DNA of 64,000 nucleotides from Paenibacillus polymyxa M1 (GTDB lineage: Bacteria > Bacillota > Bacilli > Paenibacillales > Paenibacillaceae), in the NCBI RefSeq assembly GCF_000237325.1, contig NC_017542.1:48501-112500 (forward strand), in the 5' to 3' direction. Positions within the stretch are counted from its first letter, which is position 1; every line of letters begins with the position of its first letter. Of this stretch, positions 29,563 to 37,374 are shown one piece after another. The notes under the pieces were generated by a model that made no database searches, was not told the origin of the DNA, and saw nothing but the letters and a program-made list of their open reading frames with translations. A program made the translations under genes and the position numbers.

Positions 29563-30900
29563 ATGAAACGCAGCGTCAAGCTTAGTCGGTTCGCATCGCC
29601 TCCTTTTATATTGGTCATCGGATATGTATTGATTATTGCATTGGGTACTTTACTGCTGATGCTTCCTATTGCCAATCATGGTGGACATGCTCCGCATTGG
29701 ATTGATTCGCTTTTTACGTCCGTCTCTGCTGCTTGTGTCACAGGATTGGTCGTTGTTGACGTCGATTCGACCTATACGGTATTTGGAGAAACCGTCATTT
29801 TGGTGCTGATGCAGCTAGGCGGGTTGGGGTTTATGACCTTAGCGACCTTGTTTGCGCTGTTATTGGGACGACGACTATCGTTGAAGGATCGGCTGCTGCT
29901 TAAGGAGGCGATCAACGCCGATAGCATGGAAGGGATCGTGCGCATTATTCGCAAGGTGCTGATCTTTTCTTTTACCATTGAAGCGATTGCGGCTGTCGTC
30001 TTAGCTTTGCGGTGGATGCGAGAGATGCCGGTCGGACAGGCGATATATTATGGGATTTTTCATTCCGTATCCCTCTTTAATAACGGGGGATTCGATCTGT
30101 TTGGGACCAGCTTTCAACAATACGCTGGAGATTTTGTTTTCAATATGATTGCATCTGTGCTTGTGCTTTCAGGAGGATTGGGTTTCCTTGTACTAAGCGA
30201 CTTGTTCGATTTTCGTCGTACCCGGAGACTGACTTTACACTCTAAAATGGTGCTAAGCGTGTCGGGAGCGCTCATTGTCATTGGTGCGCTGGTTATATTT
30301 ATTTTTGAGTTTACCAATGCACGAACCTTGGGTGGACTGAACTGGGAAGGCAAAGTATATGCCGCTGTCTTCCAATCCGTCTCCACGAGATCATCGGGTA
30401 CAAGCACAGTCGACATCAGCGGGTTAAGGCAGGCCAGTCAATTTTTTATTATGCTGCTGATGATTATCGGTGCTTCTCCAGGCTCTACTGGAGGAGGAAT
30501 TAAAACAACTACGTTTCTGCTTATGGTAGGTGCGTTAATCGCCGTCATGCGAGGACAGAAGGAGATTGTGTTTTTCCGTCATAGGGTTCCTCAAGATATC
30601 ATGATGCGGGCGTTGACCATCATTGTAATGGCGCTATTTATATTCTCGATTGTGGTTATACTGCTCTTAATGACAGAGGATGCTCCATTTCTCTCTCTTG
30701 CCTTTGAGGCGGCTTCTGCAATCGGAACGGTAGGGTTGTCTGTCGGAGTGACGCCAGGATTGTCTGACGCAGGCAAGCTGATTATTTGTGTGACCATGTT
30801 TATTGGTCGAATCGGTCCTCTTACGATCGCCTATGCCATTCGCCCACGTTCGACCAAGACGTTGTACCGTCGTCCTGAAGGACATATTGTAATTGGATAG
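29563..30900 (+). CDS. ktrB: KtrB-type potassium uptake transporter subunit
   Basis: A 445-residue membrane protein of the TrkH/KtrB superfamily, with four repeated membrane-pore-membrane units. Pore loops with the selectivity-filter glycines are visible: SAACVTGLVVVD, FNNGGFDLFG, STRSSGTSTVD and ASAIGTVGLSVG. Residues SPGSTGGGIKTTT form the gate region typical of the family. It needs a cytoplasmic KtrA/KtrC RCK subunit for regulation; none is nearby, so it may be a KtrD-like orphan. ATG 29563 follows GGAGAGGA. The C-terminus is basic and short. Confidence 0.92.
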   Translation: MKRSVKLSRFASPPFILVIGYVLIIALGTLLLMLPIANHGGHAPHWIDSLFTSVSAACVTGLVVVDVDSTYTVFGETVILVLMQLGGLGFMTLATLFALLLGRRLSLKDRLLLKEAINADSMEGIVRIIRKVLIFSFTIEAIAAVVLALRWMREMPVGQAIYYGIFHSVSLFNNGGFDLFGTSFQQYAGDFVFNMIASVLVLSGGLGFLVLSDLFDFRRTRRLTLHSKMVLSVSGALIVIGALVIFIFEFTNARTLGGLNWEGKVYAAVFQSVSTRSSGTSTVDISGLRQASQFFIMLLMIIGASPGSTGGGIKTTTFLLMVGALIAVMRGQKEIVFFRHRVPQDIMMRALTIIVMALFIFSIVVILLLMTEDAPFLSLAFEAASAIGTVGLSVGVTPGLSDAGKLIICVTMFIGRIGPLTIAYAIRPRSTKTLYRRPEGHIVIG

Positions 30901-30911
30901 CTTATCTATAT

Positions 30912-30953
30912 AAAAGATACACCCGTGCTGATGACAGGGGTGCATCTTTTTTT
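30912..30953 (+). terminator. Rho-independent terminator after ktrB
   Basis: AAAAGATACACCC (30912-30924) pairs with GGGTGCATCTTTT (30938-30950) with a single A-C mismatch, followed by TTT. Confidence 0.9.
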
Positions 30954-31084
30954 ATTACACATATCATAATCCTTTATTTGCAGCATATTATGAAAAATGC
31001 CCAATTTGAGAATAAGAGGAAATGGACTAAATAACCAAAATTCTTTTGTAAAAAAACGGCTATTTGTTTCCTTTTATGTAATTA

Positions 31085-31115
31085 TAGACAAAATACTAGG
31101 AATATTATGTATAAT
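31085..31115 (+). promoter_or_regulatory. Possible promoter for the membrane protein at 31189
   Basis: TAGACA (31085-31090) and a perfect TATAAT (31110-31115) are 19 nt apart, longer than ideal. A second -10-like TATGAT lies at 31120-31125. The surrounding 230 nt are AT-rich and contain no gene. Confidence 0.5.
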
Positions 31116-31188
31116 ATTGTATGATAGTGGGCATGAAGGGGGGGACTTAGGGGAATACCAATTTCAAATTTGAAAGGAATCGTCCATT

Positions 31189-31722
31189 ATGTATTTATTT
31201 ATTATTAGTGCTGAGGTTTTGTTTTGGGTTTTTGTTGTTGCAGGGTTAGTCGCAAGGTATATGTTTGGGTTGAAGAAATTAGGGGGCCTTCTTTTACTCT
31301 TTACCCCAATTATTGATATCCTGTTACTGATTGCGGTGTTCATCACGGTGAGAAGTGGCATGGAGATTACGACTGCTACTGGCCTGGCAGCCTGTTATTT
31401 TGGTATTACCGTAGCGTTTGGTCATAGGTTAATTAAGTGGGCGGATGTACGGTTCTCTCATTGGTTTGGTAAAGGACCTAAGCCTGAACGCAAGTATGGT
31501 GCTGCGCATGCAAAAGAGGAACGGATAGGTTGGCTGCTTCACCTCTTGGGCTGGGCTATAGGCAACGCTTTGTTGCTCGCCATCATTGTATATGTAGGTG
31601 ATCCGCAGCGTACGGCGGCATTGGAGGGCATTATGCAAACATGGGCGATCGTTCTGGCAATCGACTTTGTTGTCTCCTTTAGCTATACGGTAGCTCCTAA
31701 AAAACATAAACATAAGGCTTAG
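31189..31722 (+). CDS. Unrecognised integral membrane protein
   Basis: I do not recognise the family with confidence. The 177-residue protein has about five membrane helices: residues 3-24, 31-55, 60-78, 113-136 and 146-166. A polar, basic loop with WADVRFSHWFGKGPKPERKYG lies between the third and fourth, and the end is basic with alternating Lys and His (KKHKHKA). AAAGGA precedes the ATG weakly. It sits between the K+ transporter and the fus operon, on the same strand, with its own likely promoter and 423 nt before fusG. A part in fusaricidin export or self-protection cannot be excluded, but nothing in the sequence shows it. Confidence 0.75.
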   Translation: MYLFIISAEVLFWVFVVAGLVARYMFGLKKLGGLLLLFTPIIDILLLIAVFITVRSGMEITTATGLAACYFGITVAFGHRLIKWADVRFSHWFGKGPKPERKYGAAHAKEERIGWLLHLLGWAIGNALLLAIIVYVGDPQRTAALEGIMQTWAIVLAIDFVVSFSYTVAPKKHKHKA

Positions 31723-32000
31723 CGAAGAAGAATAGAGCCTCAAGCTTGAACCGAATCAGGCTGGTCACTCAGAATGTTCAAATCGGGAGAGTCATTGCTG
31801 GTGAAAATGAAGTGGTTACTTTCGATAATGGGATGAGTCTATCGCTGGAATGGAAATATTTATAATAGTATGATATTTTTATGTTACAATCACTTTGACA
31901 GTCACCTTATTGTTGCCTCTCTACTTTTTTCACACGCATGGACTCCTTTCGATTTGGACACAGACCAATAAAAACAGCATTCACAATTTTTAAAATATTC

Positions 32001-32030
32001 TTGGCATCTGCCTAAAACGGCGCCTATATA
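32001..32030 (+). promoter_or_regulatory. Probable promoter of the fus operon
   Basis: TTGGCA (32001-32006), an 18-nt spacer and TATATA (32025-32030). The transcript would have a leader of about 110 nt before the GTG of fusG. The fus genes are described in P. polymyxa as one transcript repressed by AbrB (from memory); the AT-rich surroundings would suit AbrB, which has no strict motif. Confidence 0.5.
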
Positions 32031-32073
32031 AGTTTGGCAACTGACGAGATAATATTCCAGGAAAGATTATATA

Positions 32074-32091
32074 TGTCTATATATGTAGACA
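32074..32091. promoter_or_regulatory. Inverted repeat in the fus leader, possible operator
   Basis: TGTCTA (32074-32079) and TAGACA (32086-32091) are perfect reverse complements separated by 6 nt (TATATG). It lies 43 nt downstream of the proposed -10 and 54 nt before fusG, a position where a repressor could block elongation. Confidence 0.45.
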
Positions 32092-32145
32092 AACGCAATT
32101 AAGTTGTTATTATGTTTAAAAATGTAAAAAAGAAAGGTGGTTTCT

Positions 32146-32916
32146 GTGGCAGTACTACTGAGTGGAAAAAACATTTTGATTATGGGTGTAGCTAATAACA
32201 GGAGTATTGCCTGGGGGACAGCCCAATCTTTAGCTGCGGAAGGAGCAAATCTCATTTTTACTTACGAAAATGAGAGGGTTGCAGAACGGGTGCTAAAGCT
32301 CGCTGAAACCATTCCGGGTTCAATTGTCTGTCCTTGCAATGTACAGAGCGATGAAGAATTGGACGCGCTGACGGATTTTCTTAAGGAGAAGGTAGGCGTC
32401 TTACACGGATATTTCCACAGTGTTGCTTTTGCTAAGGCTGAGGATTTGGAGGGCTTGTTCGTCGACACTTCTCGCGAGGGATTCGCAATTGCTCAAGAAA
32501 TCAGTGCCTATTCTCTGGCTGCCGTATCCCGTCGCGTATATCCGCTGATGACTGAGGGTGGGAGTATCGTCACCATGACGTATATCGGTGCAGAACGAGC
32601 CATCAAGAATTACAACATTATGGGTGTAGCAAAGGCTTCACTAGAAGCCAGCATGCGCTATCTGTCGAATGATCTGGGTACTTATGGCATTCGTGTAAAT
32701 GCAATTTCGGCTGGTCCTATACGTACTTTGGCCGCCTATGGCATTAAAGATTTTAACACAATGCTAAAGCATATTGAAGAAACTACGCCCCTACGCAAGA
32801 CGGTCGATACGTCCGAAGTCGGAGATACGGCGTTATTCCTATTTTCCCATTTATCGAGAGGCATTACGGGTGAAGTGATCCATGTAGATGCTGGATACCA
32901 TATTACGGGGATGTAA
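32146..32916 (+). CDS. fusG: Enoyl-ACP reductase of the FabI type, fus operon
   Basis: A 256-residue NAD(P)H-dependent short-chain reductase. The dinucleotide loop is IMGVANNRSIAWG; the FabI catalytic set is Tyr146, Tyr156 and Lys163 (YIGAERAIKNYNIMGVAKAS). With the GTG at 32146 these residues carry exactly the E. coli FabI numbers, which supports this start over the GTG at 32137; AAAGG precedes it. In the cell it would reduce trans-2-enoyl-ACP during chain extension. A second FabI in this operon suggests a dedicated role in making the guanidino fatty acid. The symbol follows the published order fusGFEDCBA as I remember it. Confidence 0.9.
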   Translation: MAVLLSGKNILIMGVANNRSIAWGTAQSLAAEGANLIFTYENERVAERVLKLAETIPGSIVCPCNVQSDEELDALTDFLKEKVGVLHGYFHSVAFAKAEDLEGLFVDTSREGFAIAQEISAYSLAAVSRRVYPLMTEGGSIVTMTYIGAERAIKNYNIMGVAKASLEASMRYLSNDLGTYGIRVNAISAGPIRTLAAYGIKDFNTMLKHIEETTPLRKTVDTSEVGDTALFLFSHLSRGITGEVIHVDAGYHITGM

Positions 32917-32928
32917 GGAGGGAACGTT

Positions 32929-34389
32929 GTGCTTATTACGCATACGGATTGCCGTATTATCTCACCTGAAGGAATTATGAGCAGGGAGCGCCTGGAACGG
33001 GACGTGGCGATCTTCTCACGGATGTTGACTCTCAGAGGAATTCCTGAAGACGGTAGAGTGATTCTAAAAGCGGCCAATTCCTATTGGTTTGTTGTATCTC
33101 TGTTCTCCCTGTGTCATCTCGCAGTCTCGGTAACTGTGGTGGACGAGCAGACTGTAATTGATGAGGTGGCCCAAATCTATGATGAAGCGGGTGCCTGTTG
33201 CATCCTGACGGATTCCGATTTAGAACTTCCTCATGCTCTCGTTATTCTGATTCAAGATCTCATTCAAGAAGAAGCAGTACACCCGTATTGGGTGGGAGAG
33301 CCAAAGTCCGAAGCCCTCGACTTTAACAAGTGGTGCGAGAGATCTGATGCGCTCATTCTGTATTCTTCAGGTACGACGGGAAAACCCAAGGGAATCGTGA
33401 AAGCTGGTTCAGCTTTTATGGAGAATATCAGGCATTCTATACACGCTATGAACTACATACCGTCTGACCATATGCTCCCCGTGGTGCCTTTCTCTCATTT
33501 TTATGGAGTTTCACTTATCTTCTCCTGGTGGTTAACCTCATGTTCTCTCATCATCTGCAATCCAAAAAACCTCTGGAGCGTCATTGCAAGTATTACGAAA
33601 GACCGGGCGACGGTCGTAGACGCTAACCCCTCTGCTTTTTACACCTTGTTGCGTATGCTAAGCCGAAAACCCGAACAGCTGGAATTGATCAAGCAATCTC
33701 CAGTCCGCATGTGGTGCGTAGGCGGTTCTCCACTTACCCAAGACCTCGAAGAGAAATTTAACAACATATTTGGACAGCCCCTGCTGAATGGTTATGGCCT
33801 TTCTGAACTGGGCAACGTTACGCTGGGGACGCTGGATTGTCCGAAGGGTTGTGGCAAACCATTACCCGGTGTGGATTTGAAAATACTTGATTCTACAGGC
33901 AACCAGCAGGCAGACGGTATCGTAGGCGAAGTGTGGATACGAAGTGCCGGATGTATGGAAGGTTATCTGAATCGTCCAGACCTGACACAATCTGTTCTAC
34001 AGGATGGCTGGTTCAAGACGGGAGATCTAGGCTATCTGGATGACGGAATGCTGTATGTTATTGGTCGCAGCGGTAAGACGGTCAATCGGATGGGCTACAT
34101 GGTTTCTCCAGTCTATATCGAAGACCGAATTGGTTCGCTAGGTTACCGATCCTGCGTGATTACTTTGGAGGATGAGGCAAAAGGGACTTTGCTTGTTGCA
34201 TTCATCGAAAGTGAATCCCCACAGGTCTTACCTGTGCTCCGCAAAGAGATGAATCGGGTGCTCCCTTCTTACATGTTTCCCGATCTTTTGCTTCCACTCG
34301 ATCATTTTCCTTTAAATCGCAATGGAAAAGTAGATCGTCTGGAGATGGAGCGGACTGCTCTAGAGAAAGCTGCTTCTCGCAAAGCATAA
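32929..34389 (+). CDS. fusF: AMP-forming acyl ligase, fus operon
   Basis: A 486-residue adenylate-forming enzyme. The P-loop is [11 protein letters not shown] (from residue 145); NGYGLSELG is the A5 region, KTGDLGYLDDG the ribose-binding Asp motif, GRSGKTVNRMGYMVSP the hinge, and NRNGKVDR holds the catalytic Lys near the end. It would activate a carboxylic acid as acyl-AMP and pass it to CoA, an ACP or directly to the first condensation domain of FusA. The substrate may be the finished guanidino fatty acid or its starter acid. GTG 32929 follows AAGGAGG at 32915-32921, 12 nt after fusG. Confidence 0.9.
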   Translation: MLITHTDCRIISPEGIMSRERLERDVAIFSRMLTLRGIPEDGRVILKAANSYWFVVSLFSLCHLAVSVTVVDEQTVIDEVAQIYDEAGACCILTDSDLELPHALVILIQDLIQEEAVHPYWVGEPKSEALDFNKWCERSDALILYSSGTTGKPKGIVKAGSAFMENIRHSIHAMNYIPSDHMLPVVPFSHFYGVSLIFSWWLTSCSLIICNPKNLWSVIASITKDRATVVDANPSAFYTLLRMLSRKPEQLELIKQSPVRMWCVGGSPLTQDLEEKFNNIFGQPLLNGYGLSELGNVTLGTLDCPKGCGKPLPGVDLKILDSTGNQQADGIVGEVWIRSAGCMEGYLNRPDLTQSVLQDGWFKTGDLGYLDDGMLYVIGRSGKTVNRMGYMVSPVYIEDRIGSLGYRSCVITLEDEAKGTLLVAFIESESPQVLPVLRKEMNRVLPSYMFPDLLLPLDHFPLNRNGKVDRLEMERTALEKAASRKA

Positions 34390-34433
34390 CAAGATATTTA
34401 TCAAAATCGCATATAGGAAAGGGAGAATGTGCC

Positions 34434-35657
34434 ATGAGTATAAATCCAGAACTGGCAGAAAACACGCTGTTTTTGAAAAGGCATGAATCTATTCTGAAAT
34501 GCCTCAATTATTTGATTGAAAATCGGCAAGAAGTGATGGATATTCTCACGCAGTTTTCATCCTATCGGGCCGCCAATGCAGAAATTGACTCCACGATCCT
34601 CACACTTCAAGGTGCATTGCAAGAAGTGCAGACCCATCAGCCAAGCTGGCAACGATCTATGGCTGTATTCATGCCCTCCAACGTCATTTTGTACTCCTAT
34701 GCATTATACCTCTTGATTCCATCCCTGTACGTTGAAAATATAGACTTTCGCCCTTCTTCTCACGTAAACGAGTACGTCAATATGCTGCATGAAAAGCTTC
34801 AGGCTGTACATGAATTACCCATCTATATTCGTAAAGTTAGCCAGAAGGTGTTCATGGAAAACTCCGTGATGCCGGCTGATATTGTGGTGTTTACCGGAAG
34901 CTACACCAATGCGGAGAAGATCAAAAAGCAGATCCGCAAAGATCAGCTCTACATTTTTTATGGGCAAGGGATCAATCCTTTCATCATTGGGCCAGATGCC
35001 GATCTGGAGCTGGCGGTTACTGATGTGATCCGCATGAGATTGTTCAACTCCGGACAGGACTGCCTGGGACCTGACATCATCCTGGTACATCAAGAGGTGA
35101 GCGAGCCATTCAAAAACTTGCTGATTCAACGGCTTGACGAACTCGTATTTGGAGCCAACAATGACCCGAATGCGAACTACTCCCCTATATTCTATAAAGA
35201 CACGCTATATTCGGTTTCTGAATATTTTAATACAAACGATAAGTTTATTATTTATGGCGGCGGCATTGATTTCCGTACGAAAAAGATGGAGCCAACGGTT
35301 GTATATAGCGAATTGGATCAGAACTTGGAGATTATTGAGTATTTTTCACCAGTGTTCAATGTAGTTAGCTACCAAGACGACGAGCAATTGATCAAACGCA
35401 TTTCCTCCAGTTATTTCAGCGAACGGGCAATGGGTTGCAGCTTATACGGGTCGGAGCATCTGACTGATGTTCTACGAAAGAAGCACACATTGACCATTAA
35501 TCAAACACTTGAGGATGTGGATCAGGGCAATAAGCCTTTTGGTGGCTATGGCACGATGTCGAACTATATTTTTTATGATTATAAGCTCGTTTCGAAGCCG
35601 ATCTTGATCTCGGAAATTGTCGCAGAATATTTGTCAGAAAAGAGGAGTTTGGTATGA
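34434..35657 (+). CDS. fusE: Aldehyde-dehydrogenase-fold protein, fus operon
   Basis: A 407-residue protein of the aldehyde dehydrogenase superfamily, shorter than the usual 480-500 residues at its N-terminus. Recognisable parts are the cofactor loop VVFTGSYTNAEKIKK, INPFIIGPDADLELAV, the catalytic-cysteine motif NSGQDCLGPD (Cys210), and NKPFGGYG near the end. The general-base glutamate of the ELGG motif is not conserved: the aligned stretch is FYGQGINP. That pattern could mean a CoA- or ACP-linked acyl reductase, or loss of hydrolytic activity. It overlaps fusD by 4 nt (ATGA), so the two are coupled and may act in sequence. Confidence 0.82.
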   Translation: MSINPELAENTLFLKRHESILKCLNYLIENRQEVMDILTQFSSYRAANAEIDSTILTLQGALQEVQTHQPSWQRSMAVFMPSNVILYSYALYLLIPSLYVENIDFRPSSHVNEYVNMLHEKLQAVHELPIYIRKVSQKVFMENSVMPADIVVFTGSYTNAEKIKKQIRKDQLYIFYGQGINPFIIGPDADLELAVTDVIRMRLFNSGQDCLGPDIILVHQEVSEPFKNLLIQRLDELVFGANNDPNANYSPIFYKDTLYSVSEYFNTNDKFIIYGGGIDFRTKKMEPTVVYSELDQNLEIIEYFSPVFNVVSYQDDEQLIKRISSSYFSERAMGCSLYGSEHLTDVLRKKHTLTINQTLEDVDQGNKPFGGYGTMSNYIFYDYKLVSKPILISEIVAEYLSEKRSLV

Positions 35658-37354
35658 CCGCAAGTATATCCCCCTGGGATGCCATCATTGGCTACTTACA
35701 GTCGGCTGGGGTTCAGCACCTCTTTGGATTACCAAGTGACGATCTCAATATCGTAGCGTCACTCCCCTCATCCGGTATGGATTTTATTCTCTGCAAAGAT
35801 CAGCGTAATGCTGTATTTATGTCCGCAGGCTATGCGCTCACAACTAACCAGATGTCCGTGTGTGTTGTGGGGAAAGGCCCTGCGCTTAGCAATACACTTA
35901 CGGGGCTGCTGGAAGCCAAGAACCTGGGTGCCCCGCTACTGCTTTTGGCGCTTGGCACCGGAGGAGACAAGCTGGGTACCCGATCCTTTCAAGAAGCCGA
36001 TCAAATCTCACTCGTGAAGCCACTCGTAAAATGGGCTTACCGTGTCGAGCATGTGGATCGGCTTGTATGGGCAATGGAGCGGGCTGCCTTTTTGACTATC
36101 AATGGAGCACCGGGACCTGTCTATATCGAACTACCCGAAAACCTGATGGACCAGCCTGTGCCCACAGAGCTTCAGTTTGCCCCGCCAGAAAAGCTGTCGT
36201 GCTCTCCATCACTTCGGGAGTTGGATGCGGCATGGAGCATTATTGAGACAGCCCGCAAGCCACTTATTCTAGTGGGAGGCGGAATGAAGTCAGGAACAGG
36301 TGATGCCATTGAGCGGTTCGCCAGCCAACATGGAGCAGCCTTGTTCGCGACTGCCTCGGGAAGAAGCGTAATTAATGAAGATCATGCACTTTTCTGTGGT
36401 GTTGCCGGGCTTTATACCGATCTGAGTCTGAGGCAAATCTGGAATGAATCTGATGTAGTTATTACCCTGGGCAGCCGATTGGAAGAAACGGCTACATTCG
36501 AGTGGGATATTTTGCTGCAGGATACGCCTTTGATTCAAGTCAATGTAGAGCTGGAGGATTTCGCTCACGAATTCAGGGGCATTAAGTTGCTTGGTGACGG
36601 ATATGCGGCAGTGGAGCAATGGCTTGAACGACGCGGGCAAGAGCCTGATGAGGCATGGCTTGAAACGATCGGGAGATGCAAACAGAAGGCTTTTTCTCAG
36701 AGGGCTAATTATCTGGAAGAGCTGAAAAGGGCCCCCGGCATCCACGTTCCAGAGCTGTTGGACATGATTCAGGCAGAGTTCCCTGAAGACCTGGTGCTTT
36801 TACAAGAGAACGGATTGCAGGATATGTGGTCTTACTTTTATCCATATTTCCGTTTTGCCTCAGGCTCACTTTCGATTGTTCCCAGTGATCAAACGAGTCT
36901 CGGCTTCGGTGCGGCCGCTGCTCTGGGGGCAAGTGTGGCGACAGAACGCCCGGTAGTAGCGCTTGTAGGTGACGGTGCATTCAATCTATTTTGTTCAGAT
37001 TTTATGACGGCGGTACAGTATCAAATACCAGTAATTTATCTTGTACTTAATAATGGCGGCTACGGTTGGCTGCAAAATCAGATGAATTATAAGCATATCT
37101 CAGGACAGGACTTCCCATTTGTTTCGGAGGCGGTCAAAACAGGTATCCAAATTCCCCAGTATGAGTTTGTCGAAAGTCTGGCGATCCGGAGCAAGGGGGA
37201 GGCTCGGGAACAGCTTCAGCTTGCTTGGCAAAAGTACAAGGAGAACAAGCTTGTGGTCGTCGAGGTATTTGCTGATCTTGCAGATGTGCATGAGAAAATT
37301 AGTCATGTATATGGCGACTTTCCTCTCTACGAGCAACAGGCTTCCAAGAATTAA
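35654..37354 (+). CDS. fusD: Thiamine-diphosphate enzyme of the acetolactate synthase family, fus operon
   Basis: A 566-residue ThDP enzyme with three domains in family order. The ThDP-Mg motif is GDG...NN (Gly439-Asp440-Gly441 to Asn466-Asn467). The N-terminal Pyr domain has FGLP, TGLLEA, FQEADQ and GAPGPVYIELPE. The usual activating glutamate of the RHEQ motif aligns with Gln50 (CKDQRNA), with Asp49 beside it. Likely chemistry is decarboxylation of a 2-oxo acid, possibly one carrying a basic side chain, or carboligation. AGAGGAG precedes the ATG. The substrate is unknown. Confidence 0.86.
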   Translation: MTASISPWDAIIGYLQSAGVQHLFGLPSDDLNIVASLPSSGMDFILCKDQRNAVFMSAGYALTTNQMSVCVVGKGPALSNTLTGLLEAKNLGAPLLLLALGTGGDKLGTRSFQEADQISLVKPLVKWAYRVEHVDRLVWAMERAAFLTINGAPGPVYIELPENLMDQPVPTELQFAPPEKLSCSPSLRELDAAWSIIETARKPLILVGGGMKSGTGDAIERFASQHGAALFATASGRSVINEDHALFCGVAGLYTDLSLRQIWNESDVVITLGSRLEETATFEWDILLQDTPLIQVNVELEDFAHEFRGIKLLGDGYAAVEQWLERRGQEPDEAWLETIGRCKQKAFSQRANYLEELKRAPGIHVPELLDMIQAEFPEDLVLLQENGLQDMWSYFYPYFRFASGSLSIVPSDQTSLGFGAAAALGASVATERPVVALVGDGAFNLFCSDFMTAVQYQIPVIYLVLNNGGYGWLQNQMNYKHISGQDFPFVSEAVKTGIQIPQYEFVESLAIRSKGEAREQLQLAWQKYKENKLVVVEVFADLADVHEKISHVYGDFPLYEQQASKN

Positions 37355-37374
37355 TTTCAGCGAAGGACGTGGGT

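Larger units (their letters stand above)
31723..32145 (+). other. 423-nt region upstream of the fus operon
   Basis: The stretch is AT-rich in its right half. It contains a 39-codon open frame with a TTG start (31746-31865, ending SLSLEWKYL) that lacks a convincing binding site, the probable fus promoter at 32001-32030, and an inverted repeat at 32074-32091. A perfect TTGACA at 31895-31900 has no matching -10 box. No terminator for the preceding gene was found. Confidence 0.6.

Noticed and set aside
32146..32916. FabI homolog as a resistance gene for self-protection
   Set aside because: Fusaricidins act on membranes, not on FabI as far as known; the gene fits chain biosynthesis better.
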